A stretch of DNA of 51,772 bases, from positions 1-51,772 of the forward strand of contig JBKBKN010000022.1 in NCBI GenBank assembly GCA_046294625.1. Reading direction: 5' to 3'. A program made the translations under genes and the position numbers. Source of the DNA: JBKBKN01 sp046294625. Lineage in GTDB: Bacteria > Bacteroidota > Bacteroidia > M30B66. Shown here piece by piece: positions 42,940 to 50,737 of this stretch (positions are counted from its first letter, which is position 1; the number at the start of each line of letters is the position of its first letter). The notes under the pieces were generated by a model. That model saw only the letters and a list, made by a program, of their open reading frames with translations, was not told the origin of the DNA and ran no database searches.

Positions 42940-44520
42940 TTACAAAGGGATATTACCATGTTTTTTGCGCGGTAGATTTGCAACCTTGTTTTCCAACATT
43001 TTGAATGCTTTGATCAATTTTTCTCTGGTTTGATCGGGTGTAATTACTTCATCCACATAGCCACGCTCTGCTGCACTGTAGGGATTGGCAAACAGCTCAG
43101 CATACTGTGCTTCTTTTTCGCGCAGCTTTTCAGCCGGATCGGCAGCTTCTTCTATTTCTTTTTTGAAGATAATTTCGGCAGCACCTTTAGCTCCCATTAC
43201 CGCGATTTCAGCCGAAGGCCATGCATAATTCATGTCAGCGCCGATATGCTTAGAGTTCATTACATCATAGGCGCCTCCGTAGGCTTTGCGCGTAATCACT
43301 GTGATGCGGGGAACGGTAGCTTCTGAAAATGCGTAGAGCAGTTTAGCCCCATTGGTAATAATGGCGTTCCATTCCTGATCGGTTCCGGGCAAAAATCCGG
43401 GAACATCTTCAAACACTAAGAGGGGAATATTGAAACAATCACAGAAACGGACAAAGCGTGCGGCCTTAGTCGAAGATTTGATATCTAACACTCCTGCCAG
43501 AAATGCAGGCTGATTGGCCACAATACCAATACTTTTGCCGGCTAAACGGGCAAATCCTACTACAATATTTTCTGCAAAGTTTTTGTGCACTTCAAAAAAA
43601 CTTTCCATGTCAATCACTTCTTCAATCACTTCGCGGATATCGTAAGGCTGATTGGGGTTGTCGGGGATAATACTATTTAATTTAGGTCGTAATTCATTGC
43701 TAGGCATGTATGGCAATGAAGGGGCTTTTTCTTCGCAGTTTTGTGGCACATAACTTAATAATTTCTTTAGGTCATCCATCAGGCTTACTCCATTAGGGCT
43801 GGAAAAATGTGCCACACCCGATTTGCTGGTATGTGTGCTTGCGCCACCCAATTCTTCAGAACTCACTTCTTCGTGCGTTACTGTTTTCACCACATTAGGT
43901 CCGGTAACAAACATGTAGGAATTGTTTTCCACCATCATAATAAAGTCTGTGATGGCAGGAGAGTAAACAGCGCCTCCGGCACACGGCCCCATGATGGCCG
44001 AAATCTGTGGGATGACTCCGGAAGCTAATGTATTTCTGTAGAAAATATCGGCATAGCCTCCTAAGGAAACTACCCCTTCCTGAATACGAGCGCCACCTGA
44101 ATCGTTTAATCCAATGACAGGTGCACCATTCTGCATGGCAAGATCCATGATACGGCAGATTTTTTGCGCATGCGCTTCGGCCAATGAACCGCCAAAAACG
44201 GTAAAGTCTTGTGCAAAAACATACACCAAACGGCCATTGATTTTACCATAACCGGTAATAACCCCATCGCCATAGAATTTTTGTTTTTCCAAACCGAAAT
44301 TGCTGCTGCGATGCGTCACCAACATACCGATTTCTTCGAAGGTGCCTTCATCAAGCAAGTAATGAATGCGCTCACGGGCGGTAAGTTTTCCTTTCTTGTG
44401 CTGTGCAACAATTCGGGCATCTCCTCCCCCTTTTAGCGCTTGCTCCTTTTTCATTTGAAGCTCTTCATTGCGTTCTGCTTGTGTTTTCATTTTCAAGGCA
44501 AATATTGATTCTGTTGTCAT
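42940..44520 (-). CDS. acyl-CoA carboxylase beta subunit (propionyl-CoA carboxylase/methylmalonyl-CoA decarboxylase type)
   Basis: A carboxyltransferase of the PccB/MmdA class, 526 residues. The N half has GGSLAEAHAQKICRIMDLA and LNDSGGARIQEGVVSLGGY (acyl-CoA site); the C half has GFLPGTDQEWNAIITNGAKLLYAFSEATVP and GGAYDVMNSKHIGADMNYAWPSAEIAVMGAKGAAEI. It moves CO2 between biotin and propionyl-CoA. The biotin carrier and the carboxylase or membrane partner are not in the window. ATG 44520 overlaps the yebC stop by 4 bases; ATG 44490 is an alternative. With the B12 adenosyltransferase it suggests a methylmalonyl-CoA route. Confidence 0.92.
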   Translation of the reverse strand: MTTESIFALKMKTQAERNEELQMKKEQALKGGGDARIVAQHKKGKLTARERIHYLLDEGTFEEIGMLVTHRSSNFGLEKQKFYGDGVITGYGKINGRLVYVFAQDFTVFGGSLAEAHAQKICRIMDLAMQNGAPVIGLNDSGGARIQEGVVSLGGYADIFYRNTLASGVIPQISAIMGPCAGGAVYSPAITDFIMMVENNSYMFVTGPNVVKTVTHEEVSSEELGGASTHTSKSGVAHFSSPNGVSLMDDLKKLLSYVPQNCEEKAPSLPYMPSNELRPKLNSIIPDNPNQPYDIREVIEEVIDMESFFEVHKNFAENIVVGFARLAGKSIGIVANQPAFLAGVLDIKSSTKAARFVRFCDCFNIPLLVFEDVPGFLPGTDQEWNAIITNGAKLLYAFSEATVPRITVITRKAYGGAYDVMNSKHIGADMNYAWPSAEIAVMGAKGAAEIIFKKEIEEAADPAEKLREKEAQYAELFANPYSAAERGYVDEVITPDQTREKLIKAFKMLENKVANLPRKKHGNIPL

Positions 44521-45266
44521 GGTTGATCGAGTTGATGAATAAGCTCTTCAGTGAGCGCTAAATTGTGATAGACATGCTGCACATCGCCGATATCTTCGAG
44601 TGCATCGATAAGTTTCATTACTTTTTTGGCTGCTTCTGTATCTAAGGCAATTGTGTCTTTGGGAATACGCTGCAAAGAAGCATTTTCAGCTTCTATACCT
44701 ATATTTTCAAGCTTGCGTTGCATGCTGCCAAATGACTCAAACGGAACATAAACTGTGAAAACACCATCATCAAGCACAACATCTGATGCATTGGCATCAA
44801 TCATTTCCATTGTAAGAGTGTCTTCATCTAGATTGCCTTGTGGAATGGTGAACACTCCCATATGGTCGAAGATAAAGCTAAGTGAACCATTGGTACCCAA
44901 ACTACCTCCGTGCTTATTAAATGCCGCCCGAATGTCTTGTACCGTTCGATTGATATTGTCTGTAGTACATTCCAAAAAAATAGCAATTCCATTCGGTCCG
45001 TAGCCTTCGTAAGTGGTTTCGATATAGTTCTCGGCATCTTTTCCCGAAGCTTTATCAATGGCGCGTTGCACCGTATCCTTGGGAATATTGGCCCCTTTGG
45101 CATTCTGCACTGCAAGTCGGAGTCGTGGATTGGCATCTGGATCGGGGCCACCTTCTTTCACGGCTACCATAATATCTTTTAGAATACGTGTAAAGACTTT
45201 TGCTCTTCGTTTATCCTGTGCACCTTTGCGGTGCTTGATATTTGCCCATTTGCTATGTCCTGCCAT
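44517..45266 (-). CDS. yebC: YebC/PmpR-family DNA-binding regulator or translation factor
   Basis: The 249-residue protein begins MAGHSKWANIKHRKGAQDKRRAKVF, the family signature, with the three-domain layout of YebC (about 1-80 helical, then two alpha-beta domains). Members have been called transcriptional regulators; recent work links some to relief of ribosome stalling at proline runs. A TATTTTTG box (45274-45281) lies 7 bases before the ATG, so transcription could begin almost at the start codon. Translation is coupled to pccB. Confidence 0.94.
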   Translation of the reverse strand: MAGHSKWANIKHRKGAQDKRRAKVFTRILKDIMVAVKEGGPDPDANPRLRLAVQNAKGANIPKDTVQRAIDKASGKDAENYIETTYEGYGPNGIAIFLECTTDNINRTVQDIRAAFNKHGGSLGTNGSLSFIFDHMGVFTIPQGNLDEDTLTMEMIDANASDVVLDDGVFTVYVPFESFGSMQRKLENIGIEAENASLQRIPKDTIALDTEAAKKVMKLIDALEDIGDVQHVYHNLALTEELIHQLDQP

Positions 45267-45273
45267 AGGGGAG

Positions 45274-45281
45274 CAAAAATA
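45274..45281 (-). promoter_or_regulatory. -7 box of the yebC promoter, close to the ATG
   Basis: TATTTTTG on the minus strand matches TAnnTTTG, 7 bases before the yebC ATG. A start 5-7 bases after the box would give a leaderless mRNA. Confidence 0.45.
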
Positions 45282-45501
45282 GCAAAAGGACCGAGATTTG
45301 ATTCGAATTTCGTGATTCGTAATTCAGGAATATGGAAAAAGACATAAAAATTAAAAGGAACGAAATTTAAGTTATGAAGCGCAGTCTTTATAGAGTGATA
45401 AAACACACTGAAATACTATTTCATACCTTCTAATCAAATCCTTACAACTTATTCTGTTCGATATGAAAGTACTAAAACAGCCTGAGTTCTACCTTTTTCT
45501 A

Positions 45502-45852
45502 TTATTTCTCCTTTGGTGGCAATAGCTCCATTTTCTCGGCAAAGTAATCGCCAAAATCGCGCATGGTTTCCGCCATTTTGGTTTCGCCTGTGGAGCGATC
45601 GAGCGTGTCGGCCATGAGCATAATGGTTTGATGAAAAAACTTTTTCATGTCATCTACCATCATCTCCTTGGTCCATAAATCTACACGAAGCGTGTTTTGC
45701 TCAGCCGGGTCCCACACAGAAAGGAGAATGGCATTGGCAGGCTTGTTTTGCACCCCGCCATCGGTGGCATCCCAGTTAATGGTTTCCGGAACACGGTTTT
45801 CGTCCAATGTTACATGCAGGCTTATAGTGGATTTGATTTGCTCTTTACTCAT
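45502..45852 (-). CDS. gldC: gliding motility protein GldC
   Basis: The 116-residue cytoplasmic protein (MSKEQIKSTISLHVTLDENRVPETINWDATDGG...) matches GldC of Bacteroidota, a helper of gliding in Flavobacterium whose mechanism is unknown. Landmarks are 'LDENRVPE.I.W.A.D' and 'SLWDP/SVWDPAEQNTLRVDLWTKEM'. It starts 3 bases after the gldB stop, so both are one operon, as in Flavobacterium. Confidence 0.93.
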   Translation of the reverse strand: MSKEQIKSTISLHVTLDENRVPETINWDATDGGVQNKPANAILLSVWDPAEQNTLRVDLWTKEMMVDDMKKFFHQTIMLMADTLDRSTGETKMAETMRDFGDYFAEKMELLPPKEK

Positions 45853-45855
45853 AAT

Positions 45856-46923
45856 TTATTGCGATTTGGTCGGTTTATATTTCGAGGCGGCAAAGATAGT
45901 TTTTGCATCGTTCAGATACATTAATTCCTGCAAACTGATTTTTTTCTGTTTCATAAAACCTTTTACAATCTGATAACCTAACCAAACACCTACTCTACCC
46001 GGCGATTCTTTCGGAAAGCCTGTCGTGAATGGGCCTTCGTTGATGTACTTGACAATGTTTTTGTGATCGACTTTATAAAACAAGTCATTATCCACAAAAT
46101 GCTTCCAAATGCTTGATTCATTATCATAACACCAGCGTGTTTGCTCATCAGTAAATCCGAGAGCCAGATGCTCGGGAATGTTTGCTATGCAAGCGCGGAT
46201 AAAATAAATGACCTTTCCATGATAAACCATATGACTGATCAAGTCGTCTTTGGATGCAGGCTCTTGGAAATTGCTTAACGCCATTGCACGTAAAACATCG
46301 GCCACAATCATTTCACTATGCATATTATGCACTTTGTAAACCGGAAAATTGAGCCATTCATAGAAACGTGATTGTCGACCAAGGTACATATCAAGACTAA
46401 TGCCTACGGCACTATCTGTGGTTACCACATTGTAATTAAACCCACTGAGCATGGTAATGATATCGGGGATGAGAGAATCCGGAAAAAAATAATGATACGC
46501 ATTGAGCGCTTCTTCAATTTCACTTTCTATCTTACTAAAATCAGAATAAAGTTTATCACTTTCCTGGCGAATGGAATTTATGTCAGGGTCGTTGGCAAAT
46601 CCTTTTACCTGTTCCACAAACAAGGCTTGAGATGGCTCCCCAACTTTGATGATGCGACGTGCATAAATGTTGAAAAAGCCGCTATAAGTCTGATTCATTA
46701 GCTGCAAAAAAGCATCATCAGCTAATTCATTCACCTTGAAAATATCCTGGTCTAATCGTTTCACACGAATGCTTAAGTGCTCCTTATCACCTTTTTCGAT
46801 TTCGGGAGCAGCTATCTGTCCATCGTTTGTTGGTGTATCAGATTGACATGCTGAAATACATGTTAAAAAAAATAAGGCGACTAATCGAATAAAAAGCGAT
46901 GTTTGAATTATTTTCGCATTCAT
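45856..46923 (-). CDS. gldB: gliding motility lipoprotein GldB
   Basis: From ATG 46923 the 355-residue protein starts with a lipoprotein signal (MNAKIIQTSLFIRLVALFFLTCISAC, lipobox Ile-Ser-Ala-Cys26). The mature part has the GldB landmarks 'FSKIESEIEEALNAYHYFFPDSLIP', 'YLGRQSRFYEWLNFPVYKVHNMHSEMIVADVLRAM' and the C-terminal 'GPFTTGFPKESPGRVGVWLGYQIVKGFM'. It is needed for gliding in Flavobacterium. A longer frame begins at 46947 but would spoil the signal. A TAATTTTG box ends 5 bases before the ATG. Confidence 0.93.
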   Translation of the reverse strand: MNAKIIQTSLFIRLVALFFLTCISACQSDTPTNDGQIAAPEIEKGDKEHLSIRVKRLDQDIFKVNELADDAFLQLMNQTYSGFFNIYARRIIKVGEPSQALFVEQVKGFANDPDINSIRQESDKLYSDFSKIESEIEEALNAYHYFFPDSLIPDIITMLSGFNYNVVTTDSAVGISLDMYLGRQSRFYEWLNFPVYKVHNMHSEMIVADVLRAMALSNFQEPASKDDLISHMVYHGKVIYFIRACIANIPEHLALGFTDEQTRWCYDNESSIWKHFVDNDLFYKVDHKNIVKYINEGPFTTGFPKESPGRVGVWLGYQIVKGFMKQKKISLQELMYLNDAKTIFAASKYKPTKSQ

Positions 46924-46928
46924 AAGCA

Positions 46929-46936
46929 CAAAATTA
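46929..46936 (-). promoter_or_regulatory. -7 box of the gldB-gldC promoter, close to the ATG
   Basis: TAATTTTG on the minus strand matches TAnnTTTG, 5 bases before the gldB ATG; the RNA could start at or near the ATG. No -33 TTG is clear. Confidence 0.4.
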
Positions 46937-46976
46937 TACAGCATCAAAATCTTTTCACATACTAATACGAACTCTT

Positions 46977-47678
46977 ATGAAAAAAATTATCAGCACCTTT
47001 ATGGCGACCCTGTTTGTGTGGTCCAGCATTAGCATGCTAAATGCGCAAACAGAGCAAAGCAGCGATCAAAAGGCTCGTTTTGGATTTAAAATCTCGCCCG
47101 CATTGTCTTGGATTCGTCCGGATTTTGGAAATGCTGCAGCTCCATTAGTTATCGAAAATGCGGGCTGGCGTACCGGTTTTTCTTATGGTGTACATTTAGA
47201 ATTTTTGATGTTGGACAATCTTTATCTACAAACCGGATTGGACATTCAGAGTCATTCAGCAGCCATTCGTGCAAGCTCGCTCGACCTTTCTTCTACCAAT
47301 GTTTACAAAATGCGATATGTGGAAATTCCAGTTTTGTTTAAAGCCAGAACCAATGAGATAGGCTACTTCAGATATTTCGGACAATTTGGTTTTGGTTTCT
47401 CTGGCCGCACCAGGGTAAGCGTTAATGAAACCGTACGCATTATGAATCAGGAAGTGAAAACAGAAATATCGAATGCCAATAGTAGAATGAATTTTTTTCG
47501 CGTGGGGATGATTTTTGGACTTGGTGCAGAATACTCTTTAAGTGGCAATACCGCTCTGGTAATGGGGGTTACCTACAACAATGGTATCACCAATATGCTG
47601 AGAAGACAAGACAACACGACATATGATGAACGTGGCTTCGCTAATTTTTTGCAATTAAACCTTGGCATTCTTTTCTAA
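46977..47678 (+). CDS. PorT-like outer-membrane beta-barrel protein
   Basis: The 233-residue protein has a signal peptide (MKKIISTFMATLFVWSSISMLNAQ) and alternating beta-strand patterns of the outer_membrane_beta-barrel (PorT) family, ending with a strand Leu-Asn-Leu-Gly-Ile-Leu-Phe, with terminal Phe as in barrel proteins. It may be an unspecialised barrel; the true PorT of type IX secretion cannot be told apart without alignment. It is divergent from gldB with a 53-base gap. Confidence 0.8.
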   Translation: MKKIISTFMATLFVWSSISMLNAQTEQSSDQKARFGFKISPALSWIRPDFGNAAAPLVIENAGWRTGFSYGVHLEFLMLDNLYLQTGLDIQSHSAAIRASSLDLSSTNVYKMRYVEIPVLFKARTNEIGYFRYFGQFGFGFSGRTRVSVNETVRIMNQEVKTEISNANSRMNFFRVGMIFGLGAEYSLSGNTALVMGVTYNNGITNMLRRQDNTTYDERGFANFLQLNLGILF

Positions 47679-47765
47679 AAAAGCATAACTTTATAATCAA
47701 CATATTAAGGTTTTGTTTTTTTATTATCGGGGGATATATATAAAAAACAAAGCCTGATTAAAACC

Positions 47766-47799
47766 ATCCCGTTGCTCAATGAGTTCGGGATTTTTTTTG
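47766..47799 (+). terminator. terminator hairpin before pheA, possible attenuator
   Basis: The stem ATCCCG/CGGGAT (47766-47771, 47786-47791) with an inner CTC/GAG pairing is followed by a T-run. An alternative pairing of ATCCC with an upstream GGGAT (47731-47735) would open it. A Phe-Phe-Tyr-Tyr codon run (47716-47727) lies just before. It may simply end the PorT-like gene. Confidence 0.5.
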
Positions 47800-47826
47800 A
47801 ATAGTGAAGAATTAAACTGAAGAATA

Positions 47827-48708
47827 ATGCGTCCAAATCTCAGCAAGAAAACAATCGTTGAAACGGAACAAGAGTCAATACCAAAAGTGTCCATCCAAGG
47901 CATCGAAGGCAGCTTCCATCATATAGCTGCGTTAAAGTATTTTGGCGAAGAAGTTCAGGTACTTTCACAGCCGCATTTTCGTGATGTGGTAAAAAGCGTA
48001 GCAGAGTCTAAGGATTACATGCTGGGAATGATGGCTATTGAAAATTCTATCGCCGGAAGTATATTACCCAATTATCAACTGGTTCAGAATAGCGGACTGA
48101 AAATAACAGGTGAAGTTTATTTGCCGGTAACCCACCATTTGTTTATCCATCCGGCCAATGACTACAGTGAGATTGAAGAAGTATATTCTCACCCTATGGC
48201 TCTGTTGCAGTGTATGCAATACTTGGGAGAACGGAATTGGATGTTGGTCGAAAAAGGCGACACAGCCCAGAGCGCTTTAGAAGTGATGAAGCATCCTGAA
48301 CGAAAAGCAGCAGCGATCTGTAGTCTGAAATCAGGCGAAATTTATGGATTAAAATTAGTGGCTTCAGACATCCATACGATGAAAACCAATTACACCCGAT
48401 TCTGGGTGATCAGCCGCGATGAACATTCCGGTTTTGATGGTGCGGTGAACAAGGCTTCGATACATTTTCGCACCGACAATTCATTTGGTATATTGGCTAA
48501 AATTCTCACTAAGATTGCACAACATGGGATTAATCTTTCTAAACTTCAAAGTTTTCCGGTGCCCGGGACTGAATTTGAATATGGATTTCATGCCGATTTA
48601 GAATTCGAAATTCTTGATCAACTGCATCAAACCATATACGCCCTTGAAAGGCTCACCAAAGGCTTAACTATTTACGGAATTTACGAAAAAGGAGACCTTA
48701 GCTTTTAA
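47827..48708 (+). CDS. pheA: prephenate dehydratase with ACT domain
   Basis: It converts prephenate to phenylpyruvate in Phe synthesis. The catalytic domain has IENSIAGSIL and the Thr-Arg-Phe motif (Thr190-Arg191-Phe192 in NYTRFWVIS). The C-terminal ACT domain (about 210-290) should bind Phe; the usual ESRP motif there is QSFP (241-244), so the Arg is missing and Phe control may be altered. The first about 20 residues are poorly conserved. There is no chorismate mutase domain; that activity is fused to the next gene. Confidence 0.92.
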   Translation: MRPNLSKKTIVETEQESIPKVSIQGIEGSFHHIAALKYFGEEVQVLSQPHFRDVVKSVAESKDYMLGMMAIENSIAGSILPNYQLVQNSGLKITGEVYLPVTHHLFIHPANDYSEIEEVYSHPMALLQCMQYLGERNWMLVEKGDTAQSALEVMKHPERKAAAICSLKSGEIYGLKLVASDIHTMKTNYTRFWVISRDEHSGFDGAVNKASIHFRTDNSFGILAKILTKIAQHGINLSKLQSFPVPGTEFEYGFHADLEFEILDQLHQTIYALERLTKGLTIYGIYEKGDLSF

Positions 48709-48751
48709 CCCAAACACATAATAATTTCTCATTTGCGTTAGTAATAACTAT

Positions 48752-49801
48752 ATGAACACAAGTAAAAAAACGATCATCATATCCGGCCCTTGCAGTGTAG
48801 AATCAGACACACAAGTTATAGAAACAGCCAAAAAACTTGCTGCTACCGGCAAGGTGGACTATTTGCGTGGAGGCATTTGGAAACCACGCACCCGTCCCGG
48901 TAGTTTTGAAGGTATGGGTGCGCAAGCCTTGCCTTGGCTGCTTGCTGCAAAACAGGAAAGCGGATTGCCAACGGCTGTAGAAGTAGCTACTGCCAAACAA
49001 GTGGAAGATGCACTAAAACATGAAGTAGATTTGTTGTGGATAGGCGCGCGAACCACCGTAAATCCGTTCAGCGTGCAGGAAGTGGCTGATGCGCTACAAG
49101 GTGTTGAAAAAACCATTTTGATTAAAAATCCGGTTAATCCTGATTTAGAGTTGTGGATAGGTGCTCTAGAGCGTATTCAAAAAGCAGTAAATGGCGAAAT
49201 TGGCTTGATACACCGCGGTTTTTCTTCGTTTGGAAATACGCAATACCGCAACGCACCAATGTGGCATATTGCTATTGAAATGCGTCGCAGATTTCCGGAT
49301 TTAATAATGATTTGCGATCCATCGCATATTGGTGGCAATAGAGAGCTCATTCAAAGTATTGCACAAAGGGCGGTGGATTTGAATTACGATGGATTGATGA
49401 TTGAGTCGCATCTCACGCCCGACCTAGCCTTGAGCGATGCAAAACAACAAGTTACTCCTGAAGAGTTTGAGCAAATCATCAATAAAATCATTTGGCGTAG
49501 CGAAAAAGTAGATTCTAGCGAGTTTTCAAATGCTCTGGATAAACTACGTGAACAGATTAACCAAATCGATGATGAACTGTATCAACTGCTTGCACAGCGC
49601 ATGCGCGTAGCCGATCAGATTGGTTTATATAAAAAACAAAATGGGGTAACCATTCTTCAAGCCTCCCGCTGGAATGAAATTTTTGATAAAGCCATGCTGA
49701 AATGCCATGACCTGAATCTGAGCGATACCTTCATTCAAAAATACCTTGAAGCAATCCATATCGAAAGTATTCGTCACCAAAATGAAGTCATGAATAAGTA
49801 A
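48752..49801 (+). CDS. bifunctional DAHP synthase / chorismate mutase
   Basis: The N-terminal domain (about 1-245) is a type I DAHP synthase of the KDOPS-like subgroup: ISGPCSVESDTQ, YLRGGIWKPRTRPGSFEGMG, ICDPSHIGGNREL and MIESHLTPDLALSDAKQQ. The C-terminal domain (about 260-349) is an AroQ chorismate mutase (LDKLREQINQIDDELYQLLAQRMRVADQIGLYKKQNG). The fusion joins the first step of the shikimate pathway to the branch toward Phe/Tyr; it lies 43 bases after pheA and completes a Phe-synthesis set. The order synthase-mutase is the one common in Bacteroidota. Confidence 0.94.
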   Translation: MNTSKKTIIISGPCSVESDTQVIETAKKLAATGKVDYLRGGIWKPRTRPGSFEGMGAQALPWLLAAKQESGLPTAVEVATAKQVEDALKHEVDLLWIGARTTVNPFSVQEVADALQGVEKTILIKNPVNPDLELWIGALERIQKAVNGEIGLIHRGFSSFGNTQYRNAPMWHIAIEMRRRFPDLIMICDPSHIGGNRELIQSIAQRAVDLNYDGLMIESHLTPDLALSDAKQQVTPEEFEQIINKIIWRSEKVDSSEFSNALDKLREQINQIDDELYQLLAQRMRVADQIGLYKKQNGVTILQASRWNEIFDKAMLKCHDLNLSDTFIQKYLEAIHIESIRHQNEVMNK

Positions 49802-50130
49802 ACGTTTTCTTTCCACTCTTCTCTATTAATCTATGTCAATATCCAAAGTAGCTGTAAAGCTTATGTGATATTCTGTGCTGTTTTGTGTAACTTTATTTGC
49901 TTAGTGTCAGAAAATTTCAAAACTTCTGTTCAACATCAAACATGCATTTTTGTGAGTCAAAATGTTTTCACCCGCACAATCGCCAGATAATCAACAATAT
50001 AATCCACAGATTTATATTGTATATAATTTTTTTGATTCAAAATTTAGCATAGCACTATTTTTTTTCAAAAGTTTTATGTAAATTGCAAATTCAATAATTA
50101 CCCATGTAAGAAAATAAGCCTAAACTGCCT
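49802..50130. other. gene-free AT-rich interval
   Basis: About 330 bases without an ORF of note. It is AT-rich and holds promoter-like A/T runs, but I find no perfect TAnnTTTG box, hairpin terminator or RNA gene. It separates the aroma-amino-acid genes from the secreted pair. Confidence 0.4.
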
Positions 50131-50733
50131 ATGGTTAAACTTCTACCCCTAAAGAATCCATACACATATCGTATATTTCAAACACCTGGCAACCTGTTGG
50201 CTGTTGTATCATGGATTCGCGCCCAATACTTACTATTTTTTTATCTTCTGATAAGTAGCATTCAGGATCAAGGACTTTTTGCCCAATCTATAGATTCTTA
50301 CATCAAGCTGGAATATCAGCTAGATATCTCAGGAGTAAAGACTTATGAGTTGGATGAACTGTTCCGACCATTCGTTGATGAACAAGGCGGTTTTTTTGAT
50401 GTGATTTTCGACGAAAGCCAAAAGTATTTTAGTGTTGTAATATATGGTGCTGCAGGAAAAGAAAACTGTGAAAAGCAGCTAATAAAATATGGAGCGCAAT
50501 TTGAGCGCATTTCTGAAAAAGAAATCGCAAAAACTTCCATTGACAACAACAGACAACTCACTTTTGCCAATCAACGTGAGAAAGGTTTAAAGCGAGAAGA
50601 GCGCTTTGAAAAAATGGTTGGTGAAGACGGTAAGGAATATTATGTTTTTGACAAGACATGGTATGAAAGTCTTCCGGATGTAAAGAAGGAACGAATTTCC
50701 AACTCGGGATTATTATTCATTTTAAAAGATTAA
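50131..50733 (+). CDS. unknown secreted or membrane-anchored protein
   Basis: The 200-residue product has a long basic N terminus (to about 30) and a hydrophobic segment (YLLFFYLLISSIQDQGLFAQ, about 33-52) that could be a signal peptide with cleavage after Phe-Ala-Gln. The rest, 'YELDELFRPFVDEQGGFFDVIFDESQKYFSVVIYGAAGKENCEKQLIKYG', looks like a small alpha-beta domain, perhaps similar to those that bind or count ligand in Bacteroidota, but I do not recognise it. The end is charged (KGLKREERFEKMVGEDGKEYYV). It lies 4 bases before the next gene, so probably one operon with it. Confidence 0.6.
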   Translation: MVKLLPLKNPYTYRIFQTPGNLLAVVSWIRAQYLLFFYLLISSIQDQGLFAQSIDSYIKLEYQLDISGVKTYELDELFRPFVDEQGGFFDVIFDESQKYFSVVIYGAAGKENCEKQLIKYGAQFERISEKEIAKTSIDNNRQLTFANQREKGLKREERFEKMVGEDGKEYYVFDKTWYESLPDVKKERISNSGLLFILKD

Positions 50734-50737
50734 TGGA

